Counted from the first letter of the stretch, positions 47,804-56,577 are shown. The stretch: DNA of 64,000 nucleotides from DATIUV01 sp049322755 (GCA_049322755.1 JBMOQX010000067.1:124001-188000), one strand, 5' to 3'. Translations and numbers: made by a program. Notes: generated by a model not told the origin, from the letters alone.

Positions 47804-48970
47804 ATGGCCGTCCCGCTCTCCTACTCGATCCGCAACCTCTGGACCCGGCGCCTGACCACGGCGCTCACCGCCGGCGGCCTGGCGCTGGTGGTGTACGTCT
47901 TCGCCACCGTGCTCATGCTGGAAGCGGGGCTCAGGGCCACGCTGGTGGAAACCGGGTCCTACGACAACGTGGTGGTGACGCGCCGCTCCGCCACCAGCGA
48001 GGTGCAGAGCGCGGTGGACCGGGACCAGGCGCTGGTGCTGGAGGCGCGGCCCGAGATCGCCAACGCGGCGGACGGTACGCCGTTCGTGTCCAAGGAGGTG
48101 GTGGTGCTCATCACGCTGCCGAAGCGCGACGGCGGCAACCGCTCGAACGTGGTGATCCGCGGCGTCGGCGCCCACGGCCTCGCGCTGCGCCCGTCGGTGA
48201 AGATCGTCGAGGGGCGCATGTTCCGGCGCGGCGCGTCGGAGATCATCGCCGGGAGCTCGATCGCCCAGCGCTTCGACGGCGCGGGGGTGGGCGAGAAGCT
48301 GCGCTTCGGGCTGCGGGACTGGACCGTGGTGGGCGTGTTCGACGCCGGCGGCACCGGCTTCGATTCCGAGGTGTGGGGCGACGCCGACCAGCTGATGCAG
48401 GCGTTCCGGCGCAACAGCTATTCGGCGCTGCTCGCCAAACTCTCGCGCTCCGACCGGTTCGACGCCTACCGCGACGCCGTGGAGAAGGACCAGCGGCTCA
48501 CCGTGGAAGCGAAGCGCGAAACCCAGTTCTTCGCCGAGCAGTCCCAGGCGCTGGCCAATTTCATCCGCATCCTCGGGCTTACGCTGTCCATTATCTTCTC
48601 CATCGGCGCGGTGATCGGCGCGATGATCACCATGTATTCGGCGGTGGCCAACCGCACCCGCGAGATCGGCACCCTGCGCGCGCTCGGCTTCCAGCGCGGC
48701 AGCATCATGCTGGCCTTCCTCGCGGAGTCGGTGGCGCTGGCGGTCGTGGGGTGGGCGGTGGGACTGGGGCTCGCCTCCGTCATGCAGTTCTTCACCATCT
48801 CTACCACCAACTGGCAGTCCTTCTCCGAACTCGCTTTCAGCTTCGCGCTGACGCCGTCCATCGTGGCGCAGTCGCTCGCGTTCGCTCTGGCCATGGGCAT
48901 CGTCGGCGGCGTGCTGCCCTCGGTGCGCGCCGCAAGGCTCAACATCGTCGACGCGCTGCGGGCCATCTGA
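47804..48970 (+). CDS. FtsX-like ABC permease, second
   Basis: 388 residues from the ATG at 47804. Same plan as the first permease: N-terminal helix (TTALTAGGLALVVYVFATVL), periplasmic domain, three C-terminal helices with NRTREIGTLRALGFQRGSIM. Most MacB exporters are homodimers of one fused polypeptide; here two different permeases and a free ATPase would form a heteromeric pump. The in-frame extension upstream to 47639 is repeat DNA and is not counted. Confidence 0.9.
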   Translation: MAVPLSYSIRNLWTRRLTTALTAGGLALVVYVFATVLMLEAGLRATLVETGSYDNVVVTRRSATSEVQSAVDRDQALVLEARPEIANAADGTPFVSKEVVVLITLPKRDGGNRSNVVIRGVGAHGLALRPSVKIVEGRMFRRGASEIIAGSSIAQRFDGAGVGEKLRFGLRDWTVVGVFDAGGTGFDSEVWGDADQLMQAFRRNSYSALLAKLSRSDRFDAYRDAVEKDQRLTVEAKRETQFFAEQSQALANFIRILGLTLSIIFSIGAVIGAMITMYSAVANRTREIGTLRALGFQRGSIMLAFLAESVALAVVGWAVGLGLASVMQFFTISTTNWQSFSELAFSFALTPSIVAQSLAFALAMGIVGGVLPSVRAARLNIVDALRAI

Positions 48971-49211
48971 CCGCGGGGCGCGCGAGGGTTGCCCCGGTTC
49001 GGGGACGAGATGGGAACGGTGGAGGCCATCGGCCCGCCGCGCGACATGCTGACCCAGGCCATGGGGATGCTTTTGGTTGCGCTGCGGGTTCTCGGCGCGT
49101 ATATCATCGCCAGCGCTCTCGGCGCGACCCGCACGAAGTGGCGTAGCATTGCGCGAAAGCGATGCCACGCGCCCCTTCGGCCCTTCACCCTGCAGGCTCA
49201 CGACTCGACTC

Positions 49212-49478
49212 ATGACCCAAGAGAAAATCCAGGTTCGCGTAACCGAAACCGGCCAGACCATGGACGTGGTGGTTCTCAGCAAGCGCGCCGAGCGCATCGA
49301 AGTGGTGCTGGGCGAGGGTGTGCACAGCGTGCGCTGCGCCCTCACGCCCACCCGCACCGGCGCTGCCTACGCCGGCAGCGTCATGGGGCGCGAGCTGGTG
49401 TACGAGAGAAGCCGCGACCAGGTCCGGGCGGACATCGATCGGTTGAATCCCGCGGTGCGCAAGTCCAGCCGGCACTGA
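49212..49478 (+). CDS. Small conserved hypothetical protein
   Basis: 88 residues from the ATG at 49212 (MTQEKIQVRVTETGQTMDVV). It is beta-rich at first, with a basic, helical tail (DQVRADIDRLNPAVRKSSRH). No signal peptide, membrane segment or known motif. I do not recognise the family. A degenerate copy of its last ~14 codons lies at 53964-54006, which supports that it is a real gene that was once duplicated. Confidence 0.55.
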   Translation: MTQEKIQVRVTETGQTMDVVVLSKRAERIEVVLGEGVHSVRCALTPTRTGAAYAGSVMGRELVYERSRDQVRADIDRLNPAVRKSSRH

Positions 49479-49506
49479 GGGTTCGGCACAGCCGGGGGCG
49501 GGCGCC

Positions 49507-50331
49507 TCACGCGCTGCCAGCGCCCGCGGTGCGCAGAAACCCGCAAACCTCCTGCAGCAGTTCCGGCGCCGTCAGGATTTTCGCGTGGCCGTAGCGATCG
49601 GTCTTGACCAGGCGTGCTCCCGGGGCGATGGCGGCGATGCGGTCACCTTCGGAGTGGTCGACGAAACGGTCCATGGTGTCGAAAACCAGCAAAGCGTTCG
49701 CGCCCAGCCCCTGGTAGAGCGTTCCGTCCCGCAGAGACTCCCAGGTGGTGCCGAACTGCCCGGCGACGAAATCGCAATAGCGCGCGATGACACCCGGGCG
49801 AGGCCCCAGCTTGCGGCGGATGACGTTGACGGCCGGAAACGGATGCGTTGGGGCGCAGATCAGGACATAGGTCGTTGCGGAAACGTGTCCGGCCTGCCGA
49901 GCCGCCATCAACGTGAGGGCGCCGGCCGAGTGACCGACGTAGGCGTGCACGGGTTCTCCCAGCTTGTCCGCCAGCGCCGGGATGTCCCTCAGGAAATGGC
50001 GCCACTCGGTCCGCCGTCCCGGCGAGTCACCGTGGCCCGTCACGTCGAGGGCCACCGCCCGGAATCCGTAATCCGCGATGCGCGCAGCGAGCGGCGCCAT
50101 CTGCGCGGCGCGGCCGCTCCAGCCGTGCACCAGCACCACCGGCGGGCCGTCGCCCCAGGCCCACGCGACGTTGCCGTCGCCGTAACGGATCCGCTTTGCG
50201 TTGGCGAGGGCGGTCCTCTCAGTTTGAGTTATCCGGGGGTGCTGGGTTACGGCCGCCAGGGACCGGGTGATGCGGAACGCGGCGGAGTCCGGGAGCGCCT
50301 TCAGGGCCAGCCGAGTCAGCCGAATCAGCAT
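49507..50331 (-). CDS. Alpha/beta hydrolase
   Basis: 274 residues from the ATG at 50331, which has a GGAGG site at the right distance. Oxyanion-hole region VVLVHGWSGRAAQM, nucleophile elbow YVGHSAGALTLMA, acid Asp near FDTMDRFVDHSEGD and catalytic His in TDRYGHAKIL. Likely an esterase or lipase-like enzyme; substrate unknown. Confidence 0.85.
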   Translation of the reverse strand: MLIRLTRLALKALPDSAAFRITRSLAAVTQHPRITQTERTALANAKRIRYGDGNVAWAWGDGPPVVLVHGWSGRAAQMAPLAARIADYGFRAVALDVTGHGDSPGRRTEWRHFLRDIPALADKLGEPVHAYVGHSAGALTLMAARQAGHVSATTYVLICAPTHPFPAVNVIRRKLGPRPGVIARYCDFVAGQFGTTWESLRDGTLYQGLGANALLVFDTMDRFVDHSEGDRIAAIAPGARLVKTDRYGHAKILTAPELLQEVCGFLRTAGAGSA

Positions 50332-50459
50332 GGGCGCCTCCACCGGGGAAGGGCGGCGGTTGCGGCGGCCGGGAGCGCCTGGATTCCGAAGCCGTCGCGC
50401 GCACCCCGGCGGGACGGCTCTGCGGGCTCGCAGCCCGCAGCGTTGCCAGAAAGACGTCC

Positions 50460-50669
50460 TTGCATCACCGGTTTCGAGAACATGGGCCAGTCGAGGCCGA
50501 TCGCCGTCCGCTGGGCCGCCTCGCTCAGCGCCGCCGCGCAGTCCGTGAGCGTGTAGACCTCAAAGCCCATGTCAAGGGCGGTGCGCATGGCGGACTCGAT
50601 GCAGATGTTGGTCAGCAGTCCGCCCAGCGCGATGGCCTTGATCCCGTACTCGTCGAGAATCTCGCGCAA
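50460..50669 (-). pseudogene. C-terminal fragment of an isochorismatase-family hydrolase
   Basis: About 70 residues: LDEYGIKAIALGGLLTNICIE has the active-site Cys of the family, followed by DMGFEVYTLTDCAAALSEAA. The N-terminal two thirds, including the catalytic Asp and Lys, are missing. It starts in a TTG directly after the stop of the intact isochorismatase gene, whose own equivalent is VVLAGMSANLCVESHLRELL. It is a tandem-duplication or fusion remnant, not a working enzyme. Confidence 0.7.
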
Positions 50670-51509
50670 TCAGGCCTTGCCGTCCAGACGGTCAACGGCA
50701 TGGCTGGTGGTCCAGACCCCGTTGGCGATGAAGCGGAAGTTGGTGAGCGCGGCCAGGTAGCCGTCGCCCTCCGGCAGGATTGCCGCGGCGGTGGCGTCCT
50801 TCACGACCGCCACCTCGAAGCCCTGCTCCAGCAGTTCCCGCAGGTGCGACTCGACACACAGGTTGGCCGACATGCCCGCCAGCACCACCTGATCGACGCG
50901 CTTCTTGCGCAGCTGCAGCACCAGGTCGTTCTGCTCGGGACCATAGACCTTGTGCGGTGACGTGATGATGGTCTTGCCGTCCAGGATGTATTGCTTGTAC
51001 TCCGGCAGGAAATCGGCGCCGGAACCGTCGAAGCCCTCCATCGAGTACGCGCTGTTGCGGTCGAACATCCTGATGTTGTGCATCAGCTTTTCCAGCGCGC
51101 CCTCGAACTTCCAGCCCTTGTCGGTGGGGTAGTAGTAGTGGGGGGATACCGCCACGGTGATTCCGACCGCCTTCGCGGTCGCGAACAGGCGCCCGATGTT
51201 CTCCACCACGTTGTGCTGCTTGACGCTCTCGCCCACCGCGCCCCAGGCGACGCCTTTCGGGCTCAGGAAATCCACCTGCGGGTCGATGACCACCAGCGCG
51301 GTGCGCGCCAGGTCCAGTTTCATGTCGGAGGGCGGCAGCATCGGCTTCGCCGGGTCGGCGTACTTGTCGGCGGCTCCGGCACCGGCCGCCACGGGGACCG
51401 CGACGGCGCCCGCGGCGAGTGTGGCGGCAACGGCGGCGCCGTTCGCCAGGAACCGGCGCCGTCCGGCATCGGCGGCGTCGGTAAGGGATTCGGTCCTGTC
51501 TGCGGACAT
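50670..51509 (-). CDS. Isochorismatase-family cysteine hydrolase with Tat-like signal
   Basis: 279 residues. N-terminal GRRRFLANGAAVAATLAAGA looks like a twin-arginine signal, so the enzyme may be exported folded. Catalytic triad positions: Asp in LVVIDPQVDFL, Lys in SPHKVYG (approximate), Cys in AGMSANLCVE. The family hydrolyses amides, vinyl ethers or similar bonds. It lies 42 bp after the carboxymuconolactone decarboxylase-like gene and is divergent from the AraC regulator, so it is probably induced by it. Confidence 0.85.
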   Translation of the reverse strand: MSADRTESLTDAADAGRRRFLANGAAVAATLAAGAVAVPVAAGAGAADKYADPAKPMLPPSDMKLDLARTALVVIDPQVDFLSPKGVAWGAVGESVKQHNVVENIGRLFATAKAVGITVAVSPHYYYPTDKGWKFEGALEKLMHNIRMFDRNSAYSMEGFDGSGADFLPEYKQYILDGKTIITSPHKVYGPEQNDLVLQLRKKRVDQVVLAGMSANLCVESHLRELLEQGFEVAVVKDATAAAILPEGDGYLAALTNFRFIANGVWTTSHAVDRLDGKA

Positions 51510-51551
51510 CTTCAGTCTCCTTTGTCGATTGCGGGGCGTAAGGATTACGCG

Positions 51552-52088
51552 TTACAGCTTCGGCACCGCGGGAAAATCCAGCGGCGTCCGGTGCACCCGG
51601 TTGAACAGGTTGGTGAAGACGGTCTGCGAGATCACCAGCAGCGCCTCGGCGATCTGCGCGTCGTTGAACCCGGCGGCTTTCACCACGGCAAGATCGTCAT
51701 CGGAGACCCGACCGCGGGGTTCGAGCGCCGAGCGGACGAACGCCACCAGCGCGCCGAGGCGCGGATTTCGCGACGTGCCGCGGCGGGCGCCGATCACGTC
51801 CGCGTCGCTGAGGCCGGCTTTCCTGCCCAGCAGCGTGTGTGCCGCGAGGCAGTAGTCGCAGCCGTAAGCCTCGCTCACCGTGAGCTTGATCGCTTCGATT
51901 TCCGCGCTTGTCAGCTGTCCTTTCTTTAGCAGTCCGTCGGTGTGCAGGACCCCCTCCAGCGCCGTCGGACTGTTGCCGATGCCCTGGTAGATGTTGGGTA
52001 CGCCGCCCACCGCGCGGGTGATCGCGTCGTACAGTTCCTTGGTCGCCCCGCTCGCTTGGGCGGGCGTGACCACGTTGAGTCGTGCCAT
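51552..52088 (-). CDS. Carboxymuconolactone decarboxylase/AhpD-like protein
   Basis: 178 residues from the ATG at 52088 (MARLNVVTPAQAS). AhpD-type peroxidase site: EAYGCDYCLAAHTLLGRKAG with C-x2-C-x3-H. Such proteins reduce peroxides or act in aromatic ring-cleavage pathways. First gene of the leftward unit with the isochorismatase-like enzyme and divergent from the AraC gene. An in-frame extension upstream to 52211 has no support. Confidence 0.88.
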   Translation of the reverse strand: MARLNVVTPAQASGATKELYDAITRAVGGVPNIYQGIGNSPTALEGVLHTDGLLKKGQLTSAEIEAIKLTVSEAYGCDYCLAAHTLLGRKAGLSDADVIGARRGTSRNPRLGALVAFVRSALEPRGRVSDDDLAVVKAAGFNDAQIAEALLVISQTVFTNLFNRVHRTPLDFPAVPKL

Positions 52089-52242
52089 GTATGTGCTCCT
52101 TGCTTTGCTGGTAACAAATTCCTCGATCGAATCGAGGGCGGTGCTTCCCGGTCGGGAAGGAGGTGCCACTTTACCGGCAAGCGAATGGACGATAAATGCC
52201 GTAAAATCCAAAAAACATGTTCATTCGTACAAAATAGGTTCG

Positions 52243-53169
52243 ATGGATGTACTGAGTGACATACTAAGCTCCATCCACCTGGGGGGCGGCGTGCGGTTCC
52301 GCTGTGAACTCTCTGCGCCGTGGGGGATGGCGATGCCCTCCAGCGCGGCAGCGGAGTTTCACGTGATCGTCCGCGGCAGCTGCTGGCTGCGCGTGCCCGG
52401 CGAAAAGGGACCCATCGCGCTGCAGGGCGGCGACGTGGTGGCGTTCCTGCGCGGAGGCGCCCATCGCATCGCCGATGCGCCGGAGCGGGAGACGCGTCCC
52501 ATCGGTGAGATCCTGGAGGGGCAGCGCCTGGAGCATTACGGGCCGGTGACCCACGGCGGCGGCGGGCTGCCGGCCTCCGTGCTGTGCGGCTATTTCGAGT
52601 TCGACCGCGACAGCCTGCACCCGCTGGTGGCGGCGCTGCCCGCGTTCATCCACCTGCGGGGCACCGACACCTCCGAGTTCGCCTGGCTGCAGACCGCGCT
52701 CAACTTCATGATCCACGAGACCCAGGCGGCGCGGCCCGGGGCCGACGCGGTCGTCAACCGCCTGGCGGGCGTGCTGTTCGTTCAGATGGTGCGCGCGTAC
52801 ATCGAGCAGGCGAAATCGCCGCCCGCGATGCTCGCGGCCGTCGCCGACCGGCAGATCGGGGCCGCGCTGTCGCTCATGCACGAAGCGCCGGCCGAGCCGT
52901 GGACGCTGGACACGTTGGCGCGCCGCGCCGGTATGTCGCGCTCGGCGCTGGCAGCCAGGTTCCACCGGCTGGTCGGCCAGACGCCGATGCAGTACCTCAC
53001 GCTGTGGCGCATGCAGCTCGCGCGCAGACTGCTCGCCGAGTCGGCGCTCGGCACGATGGCCGTCGCAGAGCGCGTCGGCTACCAGTCCGAAGCCGCGTTC
53101 GGCAAGGCGTTCAAGAAGGCGGTGGGGAAGGGGCCGGGGGCGTATCGGCGGGAAGCGGCGCAGAGCTGA
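52243..53169 (+). CDS. AraC-family regulator with cupin sensor domain
   Basis: 308 residues from the ATG at 52243. The N-terminal cupin-like domain (SAAAEFHVIVRGSCWLRVPG, LQGGDVVAFLRGGAHRI) binds an effector; the C-terminal ~100 residues have two helix-turn-helix motifs (TLDTLARRAGMSRSALAARF and MAVAERVGYQSEAAFGKAFK). Regulators of this cupin_6 type commonly control a divergent oxidoreductase or hydrolase, here the genes at 51552 and 50670. The shared 154-bp gap should hold the operator. Confidence 0.92.
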   Translation: MDVLSDILSSIHLGGGVRFRCELSAPWGMAMPSSAAAEFHVIVRGSCWLRVPGEKGPIALQGGDVVAFLRGGAHRIADAPERETRPIGEILEGQRLEHYGPVTHGGGGLPASVLCGYFEFDRDSLHPLVAALPAFIHLRGTDTSEFAWLQTALNFMIHETQAARPGADAVVNRLAGVLFVQMVRAYIEQAKSPPAMLAAVADRQIGAALSLMHEAPAEPWTLDTLARRAGMSRSALAARFHRLVGQTPMQYLTLWRMQLARRLLAESALGTMAVAERVGYQSEAAFGKAFKKAVGKGPGAYRREAAQS

Positions 53170-53383
53170 GTGAGGTTCCGCGGCGGACGACAGGCCGTCT
53201 CCCGCCTCCCGTTGCGAGGGCAAACTGCGCTCCCGCAGTGGACTCCCGCGCGCCACCTCCCGTCCGGCGAGGGTGATTCCTGCTCAGGCCGTTCTGCCGC
53301 TCGCACGGACTCCCCGCAATCCCGCGTTTGAAACGCCGCAGCATGGGGCGCCGGCCGGCACGCGTGCCCACCCATGGCCGCTG

Positions 53384-53782
53384 TCAGCGTGCCGGAGTGC
53401 GAGGTTTCTTCGCGGTTGATTTCTTCCGCGCTGCGCCGGCGGGTGGAGGCTTCCCGGCCCTCAGCGCGGCACCCAACGCCTTGTCGATCCATGGCCGCGC
53501 AGCTTCCGGCGTCTCGAAAACCTCCGGCGGCGCCTCGAAGTACTGAAGCTCCACGGATCGCCCGCGCGCTGCGTAGGTGAAGGGTCGCAGCCCCCGGTCT
53601 TCGAAGTCCTGCCGGCCGGCGCCGTCCGCCTTGAGATAGAGCGTATCGCGGACGACGATCGCGAATATCCGATCATCCTGGTACAGGCCGTGGCCGCCGA
53701 ACATGGCCTGCACCCGCAGGCCCGGCACGAACGACAGCTGATCGACGACGAAATCCACGAAATCGCTGCCCCGCTTGGTCAT
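53384..53782 (-). CDS. TfoX/Sxy N-terminal domain protein
   Basis: 132 residues. The TfoX N-terminal fold is clear: VVDQLSFVPGLRVQAMFGGH, GLYQDDRIFAIVVRDTLYLK, PFTYAARGRSVELQYFEAPP. The C-terminal tail is Lys/Ala/Pro-rich. Full-length TfoX/Sxy proteins activate competence genes with CRP; single-domain proteins like this one have no proven role. It is the left neighbour of the integron array. Confidence 0.85.
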   Translation of the reverse strand: MTKRGSDFVDFVVDQLSFVPGLRVQAMFGGHGLYQDDRIFAIVVRDTLYLKADGAGRQDFEDRGLRPFTYAARGRSVELQYFEAPPEVFETPEAARPWIDKALGAALRAGKPPPAGAARKKSTAKKPRTPAR

Positions 53783-54290
53783 TCGTTTGCCCTCAACCGT
53801 TGCGATGCTCCGGATTGTGACGCGGCCGGACGGCCCGGGGAAGCCGGGCGGCCGCCGGATAGGGCACGCCTGGCGTTCGGTGCGCGAGCGGGGGGAGAGT
53901 GGCCTCTGCGCTCGCCCTTAACGGACCGGCGGGCGCCGGCCCGGAACGGAACTTTCGAGCAGGGACATCGACCGGCTGAATCCTGCGCTTCGCAAACCCG
54001 GCCGGCGCCGATTTCCCCCGAGGCGACTTCCGCCTTGCCGAAACCGTCGCGGTGGCGGCCTTCTGGCGATCCTGGCGCGATAGACGGAGGGCCAAGCGGT
54101 TCGTGTTCTGTAGCCGCGGGCAGCGGCGGGGCCGAGGGTGGGCGGGCCGGCGGCCGGCAAGGGAAGTTATCCGGGAAGTACACGAGCGAGGGACAGCCAG
54201 GTTTGGGGAATTCGTTAATGCTGAGCGAACAGACAGCACGATTCTTGCAACTCCATGAACCAGAATAGATTCCTGACGCTCGGCCGGGCG
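53783..54290. other. Left flank of the integron, no intact gene
   Basis: 508 bp where an integron integrase gene would normally lie. No tyrosine-recombinase motif was found in any frame. It contains the gene remnant at 53964-54006 and otherwise GC-rich sequence with only spurious frames. Confidence 0.6.
53964..54006 (+). pseudogene. Degenerate copy of the 3' end of the gene at 49212
   Basis: GACATCGACCGGCTGAATCC and the bases after it match the last part of the 49212-49478 gene (GACATCGATCGGTTGAATCC), about three quarters identical over 43 bp. It translates as DIDRLNPALRKPGRR, against DIDRLNPAVRKSSRH. Confidence 0.6.
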
Positions 54291-54349
54291 GTGTTATCCG
54301 TCATGCCGATGTGTTATTCAGCACTTTTGCTGTCTAAATCGAGTTAGAC
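54291..54349 (+). other. attI-like integron recombination site
   Basis: Simple site GTCTAAATCGAGTTAGAC at 54332-54349, whose R' box GTTAGAC opens the first cassette. Two direct repeats lie upstream, GTGTTATCCGTC (54291-54302) and GTGTTATTCAGC (54311-54322), in positions close to DR2 and DR1 of the class 1 attI site. No long palindrome precedes it, so it is not an attC. Confidence 0.65.
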
Positions 54350-54374
54350 GACCGGAACACGGAGGAGATCTGCG

Positions 54375-54926
54375 GTGCGAAAGCTAATCATGTGGAATCT
54401 CATCACTCTCGATGGTTACTTCGAGGGCGAGAAAAACTGGGACTTACCCTGGCACGAAAAGGTTTGGGGCGAGGAGCTCGAAAGATTTTCCCTTGAGCAG
54501 TTGGAGTCAGCCGACGCGCTTTTGTTCGGGCGCGTAACATATGAGGGCATGGCCGCATATTGGCAGACGGCGCAGGGAAATATTGCGGATTACATGAACA
54601 GTCTCCCGAAGGTGGTCTGTTCGCGCACTCTTCAGACTGACGCCTGGAACAACACGACACTAGCAAAAGACGACGTAGTGGGGGAAGTGGCCAGGCTGAA
54701 GCAACAGGGAAATGGAAACATATACGTCTTCGGAAGCGCCAATCTCTCGAAGACTCTTATGAGCGCGGGACTTTTTGACGAATATCGCCTTGGTATCGCA
54801 CCAGTCATTTATGGCAAAGGCAGGCTCTTGTTCGGTGATGGATTAAAACCGCAAGAGCTTAAGCTGCTCGAATCACGCCCGCTTTCAACGGGCTGCGTGA
54901 TCCTTCGCTATCAAAGAATGCCGTGA
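54375..54926 (+). CDS. DHFR/RibD C-terminal family reductase (cassette 1)
   Basis: 183 residues, GTG start at 54375 with GGAGGAG 8 bp before. It matches the RibD C-terminal/dihydrofolate reductase-like fold: LIMWNLITLDGYFEGEKNWD, ADALLFGRVTYEGMAAYW, GNGNIYVFGSANLSKTLM. Proteins of this type are NADPH-dependent reductases, usually of unknown substrate; trimethoprim resistance is not implied. The DNA is lower in GC than the chromosome. Its attC follows 22 bp after the stop. Confidence 0.85.
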   Translation: MRKLIMWNLITLDGYFEGEKNWDLPWHEKVWGEELERFSLEQLESADALLFGRVTYEGMAAYWQTAQGNIADYMNSLPKVVCSRTLQTDAWNNTTLAKDDVVGEVARLKQQGNGNIYVFGSANLSKTLMSAGLFDEYRLGIAPVIYGKGRLLFGDGLKPQELKLLESRPLSTGCVILRYQRMP

Positions 54927-54948
54927 ATACCTCGTCCCGAATCGGTTT

Positions 54949-55024
54949 GTCTAACAACGTATATGGACAGGCAAAAGCGTCGCGCCGCTCTGCTTTTGCC
55001 TGCCGGTTATGGCGGACGTTCGGC
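54949..55024 (+). other. attC site 1
   Basis: R'' GTCTAAC (54949-54955) to R' GTTCGGC (55018-55024). Internal arms CAGGCAAAAGCG and TGCTTTTGCCTG form a strong stem. R'' pairs with the R' of its own cassette (GTTAGAC at 54343). Confidence 0.85.
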
Positions 55025-55062
55025 GGCGCAGGAATCGGCGCATTCGGAAGGAGGCATGCAAG

Positions 55063-56085
55063 ATGGCAGCAACTCGTATCTACCGCTTTCATGAGTACGG
55101 CGGCCCCGACAAGTTGAAGTTGGAGTCGGCCCCCCTGCCCGATCCCGGCCCAGGCGAGGTCCGGGTGCGGGTTCAGGCAATGAGCCTGAACCGGGCCGAC
55201 CTGCTTTGGCTGGCCAACACCTACGTCGAGACACCGAAGCTACCTGCCCGCCTCGGCTACGAGGTGGCTGGGGTGGTCGAGGCGGTCGGCCCCGGCGTCA
55301 CGGCGCACAAGCCCGGCGACCGGGTGAGTTCCCTGCCGGCGTTCTCGATCAGCGACTACGGCAACTTCGGGGAGACGGCCATCATCCCCGAACGAGGGCT
55401 GATGCAGACCCCGAATCGGCTCTCCCCGGCCGAGGGGGCGAGCTTCGCCTTCGCCTACTTCACCGGGTACTTCGCCCTGTACGAACTGGCCCGCCTCCAA
55501 CCGTTCCAGACGGTGCTGGCGACGGCGGCGACGAGCACGACCGGGCTGGCGGCGATCCCTCTGATCCACAAGGCGGGGGCGACGGTCATCGCCACCACCC
55601 GCACGTCGAAGAAGAAGGACGCCCTGCTCAAGGCCGGGGCCGATCACGTCGTCGCCACGGACGAAGAAGACCTGACGGCACGGGTCATGGCCATCACCGG
55701 GGGCGAGGGGGTCGATGCCGCCTACGACTGCGTGGCCGGGAGCCTGAGCGATCGCATCGCCCGCTCCGTCCGGGCCGGTGGGCGCTGGATCGTGTACGGC
55801 CTGCTCGACACCCCCGGCGGCTTCCCGTGGCTGCCGGCCATCGTTCGCTGCCTCCAGATCAACACTTACCAAGTGTTCCAGTTCACGGGCAACCGAAACC
55901 TGAAGCTGACGGGCGACGAGGGGGCGTTCGCGCGGTCGAAGCGGTTCATCGCCGCCGGGCTGGCCGATGGATCGCTGCCCCCGGTCCCCATCGACCGGGA
56001 GTTTCAGGGGGTTGAGAGCCTGCCGGAGGCCATGACCTACATGGCTTCCAACGCGGCGGCGGGCAAGATCGTGGTGCTGGTCTGA
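55063..56085 (+). CDS. Zinc-type alcohol dehydrogenase/quinone oxidoreductase family protein (cassette 2)
   Basis: 340 residues from the ATG at 55063, with GGAGG 9 bp before. Medium-chain dehydrogenase fold: VQAMSLNRADLLWLANTYVE, LGYEVAGVVEAVGPGV, and an NADP-binding half with VLATAATSTTGLAAIPLIHK. The usual catalytic-zinc Cys/His set is absent, so it is probably a zinc-free quinone-reductase-like NADPH oxidoreductase. The gene is GC-rich, unlike cassette 1, which indicates a separate source. Confidence 0.85.
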   Translation: MAATRIYRFHEYGGPDKLKLESAPLPDPGPGEVRVRVQAMSLNRADLLWLANTYVETPKLPARLGYEVAGVVEAVGPGVTAHKPGDRVSSLPAFSISDYGNFGETAIIPERGLMQTPNRLSPAEGASFAFAYFTGYFALYELARLQPFQTVLATAATSTTGLAAIPLIHKAGATVIATTRTSKKKDALLKAGADHVVATDEEDLTARVMAITGGEGVDAAYDCVAGSLSDRIARSVRAGGRWIVYGLLDTPGGFPWLPAIVRCLQINTYQVFQFTGNRNLKLTGDEGAFARSKRFIAAGLADGSLPPVPIDREFQGVESLPEAMTYMASNAAAGKIVVLV

Positions 56086-56094
56086 CGCAATCAG

Positions 56095-56191
56095 GCCGAA
56101 CCAGGCGCTGCAGCAGACGGCGGGGGCACGACGGCTTTCCCGGGTTCATAGCTTCAGCAGCCCCCGCCGCTGCTGAGGTTTATCGTTGGGC
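56095..56191 (+). other. attC site 2
   Basis: R'' GCCGAAC (56095-56101) to R' GTTGGGC (56185-56191), 97 bp. Stem arms CAGCAGACGGCGGGGGC and GCCCCCGCCGCTGCTG pair with one unpaired base, like the extrahelical bases of attC sites. Confidence 0.88.
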
Positions 56192-56208
56192 ATCACGAGA
56201 CCATCGCT

Positions 56209-56577
56209 ATGCCTGAGCTGATTGTCAAAAGTCCCGCCGAGTTCTCAAACCTTGAGATCGGCTATTTCATTGCCTGCGTTCGCGCTGGTGGCGAAGTTTC
56301 GATTCAAGGCTTAGTCGAGCGAATTCGTAATGCCGCCGCTCTCGTGTTCGCAAAGATCGATGGTGGGCTCGTAGGCGTCGCTGCGCTCAAGCGTCCTCTT
56401 GCAAGCTATCGTCGCAGTGTCAGTTCCCGTTGCGGTATTCCGCTTTCTGCTGCTGAGTTTCCTTTTGAGCTTGGCTGGGCACTTGTTGCAGGTTTTTGTT
56501 CGCAGTGCTGCCCAACCCGGCAGTCAACAGGACGCTGCGCGATGAAGCCGCGCAGCGCCTGTTACTTCGAACGTTAG
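56209..56577 (+). pseudogene. Truncated GNAT-type acetyltransferase (cassette 3)
   Basis: The first ~95 residues resemble the N-terminal part of GNAT-like acetyltransferases (MPELIVKSPAEFSNLEIGYF, ALVFAKIDGGLVGVAALKRP, AEFPFELGWALVAGF). The acetyl-CoA binding R/Q-x2-G-x-G/A motif and the rest of the domain are missing. The frame runs straight into the attC and stops inside it (TAG at 56575). It looks like a cassette gene that lost its 3' half; activity is unlikely. Confidence 0.6.

Noticed and set aside
53779..54290. Search for an integron integrase left of the attI-like site
   Set aside because: No frame shows tyrosine-recombinase motifs; frames here are Pro/Arg-rich noise.
54375..54926. 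Trimethoprim-resistance dfr cassette
   Set aside because: The fold is the RibD-C/DHFR-like family of general reductases, not the Dfr proteins of resistance integrons.
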